Assembly: GCA_001725415.1 (NCBI GenBank)
Contig: MEGH01000005.1
Location: 236,664 to 300,663 of the forward strand
DNA: 64,000 bases
From: Pseudonocardia sp. SCN 73-27
GTDB taxonomy: Bacteria; Actinomycetota; Actinomycetes; Mycobacteriales; Pseudonocardiaceae
Direction: 5' to 3'
Shown: piece by piece, positions 32,792 through 40,948 of the stretch
Layout of the letters: every line of letters begins with the position of its first letter
How positions within the stretch are numbered: the first letter of the stretch is position 1
Program-made: the position numbers and the translations under genes
The notes under the pieces: model-generated
Told to the model about the DNA's origin: nothing
Seen by the model: only the letters and a program-made list of their open reading frames with translations
Database searches by the model: none

Positions 32792-33172
32792 TCAGACCGC
32801 GATGACCTCGACGAGATCGGTCAGCCCCGCGAAGTCCGCGACGTTGCGCGTGTAGAGACGGGCGCCGTGAGCGTGTGCCGTCGCTGCGACGAGGAGGTCC
32901 ATCGTGCGCACCCTCGGCTGTCGCCCGGCCGTGACCACGGCCGCCGCGACCTGTGCGTAGCTGTCGGCGACCGCGTCGTCGACCGGCAGCGGATCGAAAG
33001 ATCGCTGGAGCACGCTGAGGCGACGGAGCCGCTCGGCCCGCACCGCCGGTTCCTTCGCGACGAGGACGCCGAACTGCAGTTCCGCGATCGTCACCACGCT
33101 GATCGCCAGCTCGCCCGTCAGCGGGCCTACGGCGGGCGCAATGACGAGGTCGGTGTCGAGAAGCGCTCTCAC
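32792..33172 (-). CDS. VapC-type PIN-domain toxin
   Basis: A 126-residue PIN-domain protein: ALLDTDLVIA (first acidic residue D6), VTIAELQFG (conserved Glu), RTMDLLVAATAHAHGARLYTRNVADF with the later Asp residues. This is a VapC endoribonuclease that cleaves RNA when free of antitoxin. GTG at 33172 overlaps the antitoxin stop by four bases. The preceding gene encodes a Phd/YefM-type antitoxin, giving a complete type II module. Confidence 0.88.
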   Translation of the reverse strand: MRALLDTDLVIAPAVGPLTGELAISVVTIAELQFGVLVAKEPAVRAERLRRLSVLQRSFDPLPVDDAVADSYAQVAAAVVTAGRQPRVRTMDLLVAATAHAHGARLYTRNVADFAGLTDLVEVIAV

Positions 33173-33417
33173 GCGTCCTGCCACGGATCGCGGAGGTCGC
33201 CGTCGACGAGGTCGCGATCGCCCGGCCAGTCGGGATCGGCCGGCCCGACGAACAGCCCTGCGATGTCGTCGTAGCTCCGCCACGCGCGTGGGGCGACCGG
33301 CACGAGCCGCGCGCTCGGGCGGCCGGCGACCGTAATCGTCACCTCTTCGCCTGCCTCGACGCGTCGCAGCAGCTCGGAGGCGTTCTGCCTCAGCTCGCGC
33401 AGTCCGACCTCGGTCAC
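33169..33417 (-). CDS. VapB antitoxin (Phd/YefM fold)
   Basis: An 82-residue antitoxin. The N-terminal half is Phd/YefM-like (VGLRELRQNASELLRRVEAGEEVTITVAGRP is spread over the DNA-binding part); the acidic, Trp-rich C-terminal half (DPDWPGDRDLVDG) is the toxin-neutralising tail. It would repress its own promoter, where a palindrome is found. GTG at 33417 is the start. Confidence 0.87.
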   Translation of the reverse strand: MTEVGLRELRQNASELLRRVEAGEEVTITVAGRPSARLVPVAPRAWRSYDDIAGLFVGPADPDWPGDRDLVDGDLRDPWQDA

Positions 33418-33427
33418 ACGACCAACG

Positions 33428-33443
33428 GTAGCACTTGTGCTAC
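33428..33443. promoter_or_regulatory. Palindromic operator upstream of vapBC
   Basis: GTAGCAC-TT-GTGCTAC is a perfect dyad 10 bases upstream of the vapB start, overlapping the proA-like stop codon (33440-33442). It is the likely autoregulatory site of the VapBC complex. Confidence 0.6.
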
Positions 33444-34690
33444 ACCGGCGGCAGGACGACGAACTGGCGCAGTGCCAGGTCGGGGTAGGTCACCGGGCCG
33501 CGTGGGCCCGGGGTGCGGTCGACGTTGATCCCCGTCTCGGGCAGGCCGAGCAGCTTGTATCCGTCGAGGAGCCGGGTCGTCGTGTTCCAGAAGACGCCCG
33601 TGCCGGTGTAGGCGTCGATGAACGCGGTGGCGGCGTCCTCGTCGCGTGCGCACACCGTGGCGGCCAGGCCGCTGGTCTCGCGGGCGGCGGTGTGCGCGGC
33701 GTCGATCGCACCGTCGACGGGCTGGACCGTCACGTGCGACTCGTTGCCGGAGTCGAGCGCCCACTCGTGCCCGAGCCGGTGGCTGTGCGGAGGAAGGCTC
33801 AGCTCGATGCCCTTGCCCGACAGTACTTTTTCGGCGACGGGGAGCAGCGCGTCGTAGACCGGGCGGTCGATGAGCAGGAGGTTGAGCCGGTTGCAGACGC
33901 CGAGCCGGTCGGTGCTCGCCTCGACGAGCCGGGTGACCTGCTCCGGTTCGGCGCTGGCATCGAGGTAGAGGACGCCGCCGCCGTCGGCGTGGGCGAGGAT
34001 GCGGGTGCCCGCGGTGGCGCCGAGCGCGGAGAGCCGGCGGGTGACCTCGCCGCTGCCGCGCACGACCACCAGCGGCACCAGGTCGGGCAGTCCGACGAGG
34101 GCGTCGGCGCCGGCGTGGCCGGGCGTCGGGACCAGCTGGACGGCAGCGGGCGGGACGCCGTTGGCCTCCAGCGCAGGCGCGACGACCTGCTCGACGAGCG
34201 CGGTTGCGCTGCCGAGCGCGGCGGCACCGGTGCGCAGGACGGCGGCGCTGCGCGCCTTGAGGACCTGGGAGGCGACGTCGACGGTCACGTTCGGGCGGGC
34301 TTCGAACACCGCGCCGATGACACCGACCGGGATGCGGCGCTCGAACACGCGCTCGCCGGACGGGAGGGTGCGGACCTCGCGCTCGGTGGGCGGCTCGGGG
34401 GTATCGGCGAGGACCTCGAGCTGGACGGCCATGTCGGCCAGGCGTTCCGGGGTGAGCGTGAGCCGGTCGAGCAGGCCCGCGGCCATGCCGTTGTGCCGGG
34501 CGGCGTCGACGTCGGCGCCGTTGGCGGCCAACAGGACCCCGGCGCGGTCGCGCAGCAGGGCAGCGGCCTCGCGCAGGGCGGCGTCGACGGCCGGGCCGCC
34601 GGCCGCGCGGACTCCCGGGGCGGCCGCGGCGGCACGCTCGGCAGCGGCGCGGACGGCGGCGAACTCGGGGGCCTGCTGGTCGATGCTCAC
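33440..34690 (-). CDS. ProA-like aldehyde dehydrogenase family protein
   Basis: A 416-residue relative of glutamate-5-semialdehyde dehydrogenase: GVIGAVFEARPNVTVDVASQ and the catalytic Cys in TDRLGVCNRLNLLLI are clear. Its C-terminal third departs from canonical ProA, which ends with a RF.DG...G.E.GIS...HARGPMGL block; here it reads TTRLLDGYKLLGLPETGINVD, then PRGPVTYPDLALRQFVV. It may be a paralogue with another acyl or aldehyde substrate. No proB is present. GTG at 34690 was chosen because codons further upstream come from a palindromic repeat. Confidence 0.78.
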   Translation of the reverse strand: MSIDQQAPEFAAVRAAAERAAAAAPGVRAAGGPAVDAALREAAALLRDRAGVLLAANGADVDAARHNGMAAGLLDRLTLTPERLADMAVQLEVLADTPEPPTEREVRTLPSGERVFERRIPVGVIGAVFEARPNVTVDVASQVLKARSAAVLRTGAAALGSATALVEQVVAPALEANGVPPAAVQLVPTPGHAGADALVGLPDLVPLVVVRGSGEVTRRLSALGATAGTRILAHADGGGVLYLDASAEPEQVTRLVEASTDRLGVCNRLNLLLIDRPVYDALLPVAEKVLSGKGIELSLPPHSHRLGHEWALDSGNESHVTVQPVDGAIDAAHTAARETSGLAATVCARDEDAATAFIDAYTGTGVFWNTTTRLLDGYKLLGLPETGINVDRTPGPRGPVTYPDLALRQFVVLPPV

Positions 34691-34728
34691 GGTCCGGAAC
34701 CGTACCCGGCTGCTCGCACGGGGCTCGC

Positions 34729-34764
34729 GAGTGGAGATGGTCGCTGTAGCGACCATCGCCGCTC
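34729..34764. repeat. Palindromic repeat family A, copy 3
   Basis: GAGTGGAGATGGTCGCT and AGCGACCATCGCCGCTC around GT, with CTCGC before and ACAGG after. The arms have two mismatches. It lies in the 80-base gap between the sortase stop and the proA-like start. Confidence 0.8.
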
Positions 34765-34770
34765 ACAGGC

Positions 34771-35406
34771 TCAGGTGGGCGTTGCGAAGACCACCACGTT
34801 GTCGTCGTAGCGCCGGGCGGCAGGGTCGAAGCGGCCGCCGCACGTGATGAGGACGAGGCGGGCGGCGCCGGTACGGGTGAAGAGATCGGGCGGGAGCTCG
34901 GCCTTGTGGTACTCGCGGCGGGCGACGACGTCGTAGATGATGTCGCGGCCGTCGTTGTCGCGCAGGGTGATCCGCTCCCCGACGCCGAGCTCGTGCAACA
35001 CGGCGAAGGTGCCGAGGCCTGCGACTCGGGAGTCGACGTGCCCGGCCAGCACGACCGAGCCGGAGCCCGAGCCGGGCAGCGCACCGGGTGACCACCAGCC
35101 GACGGTCGTCGGCTCCTCGGGCAGGGTGAGCGACCCGTCGGGGGCCGTCGAGACGGGGACGACGGGGGCGTCGACGCCGCGGATCGACACCGTCGCGGGG
35201 ACCACCCCGGGTGCGACCCGGGCCTCGACGAGCGGCGCGGCCACCGGGACCGTGCCGACGTCGTGCGCCGGGCGGGTCAGCAGCAGCGCCACTCCGGCGA
35301 GCAGACAGCCCACCCCCAGCGCCGCGGCCAGGACACGCCAGCGCCGGGCTCGACGTGCATCGAGCCCGGCGGTAGGGGACGTCGTCAGGCCTGGCGACGT
35401 CGCCAC
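34771..35406 (-). CDS. Class F-like sortase
   Basis: A 211-residue membrane-anchored sortase. A single N-terminal span (VLAAALGVGCLLAGVALLL) is followed by an extracytoplasmic catalytic domain: His in LAGHVDSR near residue 123, Cys in LVLITCGGRFD near 188 and Arg in RRYDDNVVV about ten residues later. Class F sortases are actinobacterial and anchor or modify surface proteins; their targets are often unknown. GTG at 35406 overlaps the preceding lipoprotein gene by 22 bases, so the two are probably co-translated and functionally linked. Confidence 0.86.
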   Translation of the reverse strand: MATSPGLTTSPTAGLDARRARRWRVLAAALGVGCLLAGVALLLTRPAHDVGTVPVAAPLVEARVAPGVVPATVSIRGVDAPVVPVSTAPDGSLTLPEEPTTVGWWSPGALPGSGSGSVVLAGHVDSRVAGLGTFAVLHELGVGERITLRDNDGRDIIYDVVARREYHKAELPPDLFTRTGAARLVLITCGGRFDPAARRYDDNVVVFATPT

Positions 35407-36116
35407 AGGCCGGCGCCCGCGAGGAGGATCGCGCCGCCGCCGATGAGGGCGACGGGCAGGACGTCGTCGGACGACTCGGCCTGACCACCGGTGCCCGCGT
35501 CGACCGAACCGGGGTCGGCCGAACCGGAGGACGTCGACGCCGAGGTCAGCTTGGTCTTCAGCGCGTCGAGCCGGGCGAGCGCGGCCTGCGCGGCCTGCTT
35601 GGCCTCCGGGGACGCGTCGGGGTCGTTGAGGACCGCGGTGGCCGCGTCGCGGGCCTGCTGCTCCATGTCGAGCGCGGCGCGTAGCCAGGCCTGGTCGAAC
35701 GGCTGGCCGTTGCGGGCCTGGAGGTCGTTGATGACCTGCTGCTGCTGGGCGGTGAGGCCGTCGGTGAGCGCGACACCCTGGGCGGTGGCCTGGTCGCGGA
35801 TCGCCTGGTCGAGGGCCTGGCCGTTGGAGGTCACGTCGGGGGCGAGGCCCTTGACCTGGTCGCCGTCGCCCTGGCTGGTGCCGAGGCCGCCGAGCGCGAT
35901 GAGAGCGAGCGCGCCCTGGTGGGCCTGACCGAACGCGGCGCGCTGCGCCTCGGTGACCTGGCCGCCGGCGCCGGGCTGGGCCGACGCGGCAGGCGGTGGG
36001 GTGGCGCCGGGGGCGGGTGCGTCGGCATCCGTGCCCGAGGAACAGGCCGCGGCGCCGACGAGGGCGAGCCCTGCGATCAGGGTTCCGGCGGCGATGCGGC
36101 CGCTGTGGTGGCTCAT
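35385..36116 (-). CDS. DUF4142 lipoprotein with C-terminal membrane anchor
   Basis: A 243-residue exported protein. Signal peptide with lipobox ALVGAAACSS, a Pro/Ala linker, a ferritin-like DUF4142 helical domain (residues ~60-190) and a Ser/Gly/Asp linker. It ends with a hydrophobic helix and basic tail (LPVALIGGGAILLAGAGLWRRRQA region), reminiscent of a sortase sorting signal though the motif is LPVAL and not LPxTG. ATG at 36116 has GGAG six bases upstream. It overlaps a class F sortase gene. Confidence 0.75.
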   Translation of the reverse strand: MSHHSGRIAAGTLIAGLALVGAAACSSGTDADAPAPGATPPPAASAQPGAGGQVTEAQRAAFGQAHQGALALIALGGLGTSQGDGDQVKGLAPDVTSNGQALDQAIRDQATAQGVALTDGLTAQQQQVINDLQARNGQPFDQAWLRAALDMEQQARDAATAVLNDPDASPEAKQAAQAALARLDALKTKLTSASTSSGSADPGSVDAGTGGQAESSDDVLPVALIGGGAILLAGAGLWRRRQA

Positions 36117-36223
36117 GGGGGACTCCATGTCGTGTCGGCGGATCGTCGTCGCGGGCAATACTCCATCCGGTGTAACGACGGCGCGCGCAGAATCGCTCTA
36201 ATCCCCTCCTTCGGGCGGTCTTC

Positions 36224-37093
36224 TCAGCCCAGGTGCGGCAGCTTCGCCGGGGTCGTGGGCGGCGGGACGACGGGGCCGATGTCGCCGTCGGGCGCCTCGT
36301 CGAGGTCGACCATCACCGGGGCGTGGTCGCTGGGCCCGGATCCCTTGCGCGCCTGGCGGTCGATCCACGCGGCCTGCACCCGGCCGACGGCGTCGTCGCC
36401 GACCAGGACGAGGTCGATGCGCATGCCCTTGTCCTGGTGGAAGCGTCCGGCGCGGTAGTCCCAGTAGGAGAAGACGCGCTCGCCGGGCCAGCGGTCGCGG
36501 ACGACGTCGTGCAGACCGAGGCCGGTCAGCCCTTCGAGGGCCTTGCGCTCGGCCGGAGTGACGTGGGTGGCGTCGACGAACAGCGACGGGTCCCAGACAT
36601 CGGCGTCGGTCGGGGCGATGTTCATGTCCCCGGCGACGACACTCGACGTGGTCGGGCCGTCGGACACCATGGCCTGCAACGCGTCCAGCCAGCGGAGCTT
36701 GTAGGCGTAGTGCGGGTCGTCGGGGGTGCGGCCGTTGGGCACGTAGACCGACGTCACCCGCAGCCCGCCGCAGGTCGCCGAGATGGCGCGGGCCTCGGGG
36801 GCGGAGTGGTCGTCGGGGAACCGGGGTTCGCCGGGCAGGCCGCGCTCGACGTCGTCGAGGCCGACGCGCGAGAGCAGCGCGACACCGTTCCAGCGGCCCT
36901 GCCCGTAGTGGGCGACCTCGTAGCCGCGGTCGCGCAGCTCGGCGTCGTAGGTCTCGGACCACTCGTCGTCGGAGGCCTTGGTCTCCTGCAGACACACGAC
37001 GTCCGGCTTCCGCTGGTCGAGCCACGGCAGCAGCCGCGGGAGCCGGATCTTGGCGGAGTTCACGTTCCATGTGGCCAGACGCACGGACGGCAC
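36224..37093 (-). CDS. xth: Exonuclease III family AP endonuclease
   Basis: A 289-residue EEP-fold nuclease. TWNVNSAKIR at the N-terminus, CLQETK with the metal-binding Glu, VVAGDMNIAP and the closing SDHAPV are exonuclease III signatures; SYWDYRAG lies where ExoIII aromatic residues contact DNA. The enzyme incises at abasic sites and removes 3' blocks in base-excision repair. The GTG at 37093 gives MPSVRLATW; a second GTG three codons in is equally good. It is divergent from xylA with only 46 bases between starts. Confidence 0.88.
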   Translation of the reverse strand: MPSVRLATWNVNSAKIRLPRLLPWLDQRKPDVVCLQETKASDDEWSETYDAELRDRGYEVAHYGQGRWNGVALLSRVGLDDVERGLPGEPRFPDDHSAPEARAISATCGGLRVTSVYVPNGRTPDDPHYAYKLRWLDALQAMVSDGPTTSSVVAGDMNIAPTDADVWDPSLFVDATHVTPAERKALEGLTGLGLHDVVRDRWPGERVFSYWDYRAGRFHQDKGMRIDLVLVGDDAVGRVQAAWIDRQARKGSGPSDHAPVMVDLDEAPDGDIGPVVPPPTTPAKLPHLG

Positions 37094-37110
37094 GCTACCG
37101 TTTCCCTATT

Positions 37111-37127
37111 AGTTCGGACGTCGAACA
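37111..37127. promoter_or_regulatory. Dyad operator upstream of xylA (ROK-type)
   Basis: AGTTCG-N5-CGAACA lies 13 bases upstream of the xylA start, between xth and xylA. Actinobacterial ROK repressors of xylose genes bind TTAGTT/AACTAA-like dyads of this kind, and such a regulator is encoded two genes downstream. Confidence 0.55.
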
Positions 37128-37139
37128 AAAGGGGCGATC

Positions 37140-38327
37140 ATGGCGACGCAGCCGACGCGCGAGGACAGGTTCAGCTTCGGGCTGTGGACCGTGGGCTGGC
37201 CCGCCCGCGACCCCTTCGGCGACGCCACCCGGCCCGCGCTCGACCCCGTCGAGTCGGTCCACCGGCTCTCCGACCTGGGCGCATGGGGCGTCACGTTCCA
37301 CGACGACGACCTCATCCCCTTCGGCACCGACGCCGCCGAGCGCAACCGGATCATCGCCCGCTTCCGCGGTGCGCTCGACGCGACCGGCCTCGTCGTCCCG
37401 ATGATGACGACGAACCTGTTCACCCACCCCGTCTTCAAGGACGGCGCCTTCACCAGCAACGACCGCGGCGTCCGCCGGTTCGCGCTGCGCAAGGTGCTGC
37501 GCAACCTGGACCTCGCCGCCGAGCTCGGCGCGTCGACCTACGTGTTCTGGGGTGGCCGCGAGGGCGCGGAGGTCGACCAGGGCAAGGACATCCGCGCCGC
37601 GCTCGACCGCTACCGCGAGGGCATCGACCTGCTCGCCGGCTACGTCAAGGAGCAGGGCTACGGCATCCGTTTCGCCATCGAGCCCAAACCCAACGAGCCC
37701 CGCGGCGACATCCTGCTGCCCACCCTCGGCCACGCGCTGGCGTTCATCGCCGAGCTGGAGCACGGCGACATCGTCGGCGTGAACCCCGAGGTCGGGCACG
37801 AGCAGATGGCCGGGCTCAACTACTCCGCCGGCATCGCGCAGGCGCTGTGGGCGGGCAAGCTCTTCCACCTCGACCTCAACGGCCAGCGCGGCATCAAGTA
37901 CGACCAGGACCTGATCTTCGGCCACGGTGACCTGCTCAACGCCTTCTCTCTGGTCGACCTGCTGGAGAACGGCGCCCCCGGCGGCGGCCCGGTGTACGAC
38001 GGCCCACGCCACTTCGACTACAAGCCGCTGCGCACCGAGGACGTCGCCGGGGTCTGGGACTCCGCCGCCGCGAACATGCGCACCTACCTGCTGCTCCGCG
38101 AGCGTGCCGCGGCGTTCCGTTCCGACCCCGAGGTCGTGTCGGCATTGGCGACGTCGGGCGTCGCGGACCTCGGCACGCCGACGCTGAACAGCGGCGAGAC
38201 GGCGGCCGACCTCCTGGCCGACCGGACCGCGTTCGAGGACTACGACGCCGACAAGGAGGCCGAGCGCGGCTACGGCTACGCGAAGCTGGCCCAGCTGGCG
38301 CTGGAACACGTCCTGGGGGCCCGATGA
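37140..38327 (+). CDS. xylA: Xylose isomerase
   Basis: A 395-residue actinobacterial-type (class I) xylose isomerase converting D-xylose to D-xylulose. It opens with [18 protein letters not shown], has the catalytic His in [11 protein letters not shown] near residue 54, VFWGGREG near 138, the metal Glu in IEPKPNEP near 180 and the [10 protein letters not shown] and LDLNGQ metal-binding blocks later. The length is typical of Streptomyces/Actinoplanes enzymes. AAGGGG precedes the ATG. It is followed by xylB and a ROK regulator, making a complete intracellular xylose module; no transporter is visible. Confidence 0.95.
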   Translation: MATQPTREDRFSFGLWTVGWPARDPFGDATRPALDPVESVHRLSDLGAWGVTFHDDDLIPFGTDAAERNRIIARFRGALDATGLVVPMMTTNLFTHPVFKDGAFTSNDRGVRRFALRKVLRNLDLAAELGASTYVFWGGREGAEVDQGKDIRAALDRYREGIDLLAGYVKEQGYGIRFAIEPKPNEPRGDILLPTLGHALAFIAELEHGDIVGVNPEVGHEQMAGLNYSAGIAQALWAGKLFHLDLNGQRGIKYDQDLIFGHGDLLNAFSLVDLLENGAPGGGPVYDGPRHFDYKPLRTEDVAGVWDSAAANMRTYLLLRERAAAFRSDPEVVSALATSGVADLGTPTLNSGETAADLLADRTAFEDYDADKEAERGYGYAKLAQLALEHVLGAR

Positions 38328-38332
38328 CCCCT

Positions 38333-38372
38333 GTGAGTGGCAATCATGGCTATAGCCATGATTGCCACTCAC
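38333..38372. repeat. Palindromic repeat family A, copy 4 (perfect)
   Basis: A perfect 40-bp palindrome with 20-bp arms, GTGAGTGGCAATCATGGCTA and its complement. It occupies the gap between xylA (stop 38327) and xylB (start 38392) and is the most regular copy in the window. Confidence 0.93.
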
Positions 38373-38391
38373 GACCTCTGGGGGGCGTCGC

Positions 38392-39807
38392 GTGACGCGG
38401 GGGCTCGTCGCCGGGGTCGACTCGTCGACACAGTCGTGCACCGTCGTCATCCGGGACGCTGCGACCGGCGCGCCGGTCCGGCGCGGGGTGGCGCCCCACC
38501 CGGCCGGCACGTCGGTTTCTCCTGACGCATGGTGGTCCGCTCTGCAGGCTGCTCTCGAGAGCGCCGGGGGGATCGACGACGTCGCCGCGATCTCGGTCGG
38601 CGCCCAGCAGCACGGGATGGTGTGCCTCGACGCCTCCGGCGCGGTGGTCCGCGACGCGTTGCTGTGGAACGACACCCGCTCCGCGGCCGCGGCCGACGAA
38701 CTGGTCGCCGAGCTCGGCGCCCAGACCTGGGCGGACGCGACGGGCAGCGTGCCGGTGGCGTCGTTCACGGTCACGAAGCTACGGTGGCTGGCCTCGCACG
38801 AGCCGGAGCACGCCGCCGCGACCGAGGCCGTCGCGCTGCCCCACGACTGGCTGACGTGGCGGCTGCGCGGCACCGGCGCCCTCGACGACCTCACCACCGA
38901 CCGCAGCGACGCCTCCGGCACCGGCTACTTCTCCCCGACGACGGACGAGTACCGCATCGACCTGCTCGAACGCGCCCTCGGCCGGCCCGGTGTACTGGTC
39001 CCGCGGGTGGCCGCGCCGTCGGAGGTCGTCGGCCACACGCCGGGAGGGATCACGCTCGGACCGGGCGCCGGGGACAACGCGTCGGCAGCGCTGGGCCTCG
39101 GCGCGAAGCCCGGCGACGTCGTCGTGTCGCTGGGGACGTCGGGCGTCGTCAGCGCGGTCAGCCCGGTCGCGACGGCCGATCCGACGGGGACCATCGCCGG
39201 GTTCGCGTCGGCGACCGGGGAGCACCTGCCGCTGGTCTGCACCCTCAACGCCGCCCGCGTTCTCGACGCCGCCGCGACCCTGCTGCGTGTGGACCACGAG
39301 TCGTTGTCCGGGCTCGCCCTGTCCTGTCCGCCCGGGGCGGGCGGGCTCGTTCTCGTCCCCTATCTGGACGGCGAGCGGACGCCGAACCGTCCCGACGCGA
39401 CGGGCTCGCTGCACGGCCTCACCCTCGGCACCGCCGACCCCTCCCATCTCGCGCGCGCCGCGGTCGAGGGCCTGCTCTGCGGACTCGCCGACGCCCTCGA
39501 CGCGCTGGTCGACGCGGGTGTGCCCGTCGAGCGGATCCTGCTCGTCGGCGGGGCGGCGCGATCGGAGGCGGTCACCCGGATCGCACCGGCGGTGTTCGGC
39601 CGGCCCGTCGTCGTCCCGACGCCCGGCGACTACGTGGCCGACGGCGCCGCCCGCCAGGCCGCCTGGGCGCTCTCCGGCACTCTTCCGGAGTGGGAGGCCG
39701 CCGGCACCGTCGTCCACGAGGCCGACCCGACGCCCGCGGTGCGCGAGCGCTACGCCGCCGTCCGCGACATGACCGCCACGCGGCTCAGTGATACCGCTCC
39801 CCGGTGA
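38392..39807 (+). CDS. xylB: Xylulokinase
   Basis: A 471-residue FGGY-family sugar kinase. [12 protein letters not shown] at the N-terminus is the phosphate-1 loop, [12 protein letters not shown] is the xylulokinase-type substrate loop, LWNDTRS follows, and [11 protein letters not shown] plus [12 protein letters not shown] are the adenine-side motifs. It phosphorylates D-xylulose to feed the pentose phosphate pathway. GTG at 38392 follows a GGGGGG ribosome site. It starts 64 bases after xylA with a palindromic repeat in the gap and overlaps the ROK gene. Confidence 0.93.
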   Translation: MTRGLVAGVDSSTQSCTVVIRDAATGAPVRRGVAPHPAGTSVSPDAWWSALQAALESAGGIDDVAAISVGAQQHGMVCLDASGAVVRDALLWNDTRSAAAADELVAELGAQTWADATGSVPVASFTVTKLRWLASHEPEHAAATEAVALPHDWLTWRLRGTGALDDLTTDRSDASGTGYFSPTTDEYRIDLLERALGRPGVLVPRVAAPSEVVGHTPGGITLGPGAGDNASAALGLGAKPGDVVVSLGTSGVVSAVSPVATADPTGTIAGFASATGEHLPLVCTLNAARVLDAAATLLRVDHESLSGLALSCPPGAGGLVLVPYLDGERTPNRPDATGSLHGLTLGTADPSHLARAAVEGLLCGLADALDALVDAGVPVERILLVGGAARSEAVTRIAPAVFGRPVVVPTPGDYVADGAARQAAWALSGTLPEWEAAGTVVHEADPTPAVRERYAAVRDMTATRLSDTAPR

Positions 39808-40948
39808 CCGCGGCGCAGCCGGCCCGTCCCCCGTCGGGCCGGCTGCGCGGGTGGAACCGGCGGGGCCGCTGACGGTCCGGCGCCACAACCGGGGCCTGGT
39901 GCTCGCCGCGGTGGCCTCGGCGCCGGCGTCGCGGGCCGCGGTCGCCGCGTCGACCGGCCTCACCCGCGGCACCGTGTCCTCGCTGGTCGACGACCTGCTC
40001 GCCGACGGCATGCTCGTCGAGCTCGACGCCCCCCGCGGCGGCCGCGGCCGGCCCGCGAACCCGTTGCAGCTCAACCCCTCCGGGCCCTGCGGGGTCGGCG
40101 TCGAGATCGGTGTCGACGACATCGCCGCCTGCGTCGCCGACCTCACCGGGACCGTCCGCGTCGTCCGCCGGGTGCAGTCCAGGCACCGGCACCGCGCCCC
40201 CGAGGACGGGCTGCACCGCGCCGCCGCGCTGGTCCGCGAGCTCGTCGCCGAGACCGGGCTGACCGTCGCGGGCGCGCGGGTGGCGCTGCCGGGCGTCGTC
40301 ACCCCCGACGGGGTCCTCCAGCGCGCGCCCAACCTGCCGCACTGGCAGGACGTCGCGGTCGCGGCGCCGCTGGGGGACGCCCTGGGACACAGCGTCACCG
40401 CCGCCAACGAGGCCGACCTCGCCGCACTTGCCGAGCTGTGGACCGGGCAGGGCCTGCGCGACATGCTCTTCGTCTCCGGCGGCGTGGGCGTCGGCGCCGG
40501 GATCGTGTTGGACGGCAGGCTCTTCCGCGGCGCCAACGGGCGGGCCGGGGAGCTGGGGCACGTCGTCGTCGACCCGGCAGGGCGCGCCTGCACGTGCGGC
40601 GGCACAGGCTGTCTGGAGACCGTCGCCGGGACCGCGGCGCTGCTGCGCGCCGCCGGCGTCCCCGATGTCGACGCCCTCGTCCGCGATCCGGGGCCGGCGC
40701 TCGACGTTGCCGGGGCCGCGCTGGGGACCGCGCTCGCCGGTGCCGTCAATCTCCTGGACGTGCCCGCCGTCGTCCTCGGCGGGGTCTACGGACGGCTCGG
40801 CGACGACCTGCGCACGCGGGTCCGTGACGCCCTGCGGTCACGGGTGGTCACCCTGCCGCCGGTGCGGGTGCTGCGCGCCGCTGTCACCCGGGACGCCGCG
40901 CTGCACGGCGCCGCGCTGGGCGTCGTCAGGGACCTCGTCGGGGCGTGA
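39788..40948 (+). CDS. ROK-family regulator of the xylose genes (XylR-like)
   Basis: A 386-residue ROK repressor. The N-terminal winged helix reads [23 protein letters not shown], followed by a sugar-kinase-like effector domain with [14 protein letters not shown], the GxGxG region [11 protein letters not shown] and the zinc motif [10 protein letters not shown] near residue 268. In this location it should repress xylA and be released by xylose. GTG at 39788 overlaps the xylB end by 20 bases; a GTG at 39851 just before the winged helix is an alternative start. Convergent with a K+ channel gene. Confidence 0.88.
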   Translation: MIPLPGDRGAAGPSPVGPAARVEPAGPLTVRRHNRGLVLAAVASAPASRAAVAASTGLTRGTVSSLVDDLLADGMLVELDAPRGGRGRPANPLQLNPSGPCGVGVEIGVDDIAACVADLTGTVRVVRRVQSRHRHRAPEDGLHRAAALVRELVAETGLTVAGARVALPGVVTPDGVLQRAPNLPHWQDVAVAAPLGDALGHSVTAANEADLAALAELWTGQGLRDMLFVSGGVGVGAGIVLDGRLFRGANGRAGELGHVVVDPAGRACTCGGTGCLETVAGTAALLRAAGVPDVDALVRDPGPALDVAGAALGTALAGAVNLLDVPAVVLGGVYGRLGDDLRTRVRDALRSRVVTLPPVRVLRAAVTRDAALHGAALGVVRDLVGA

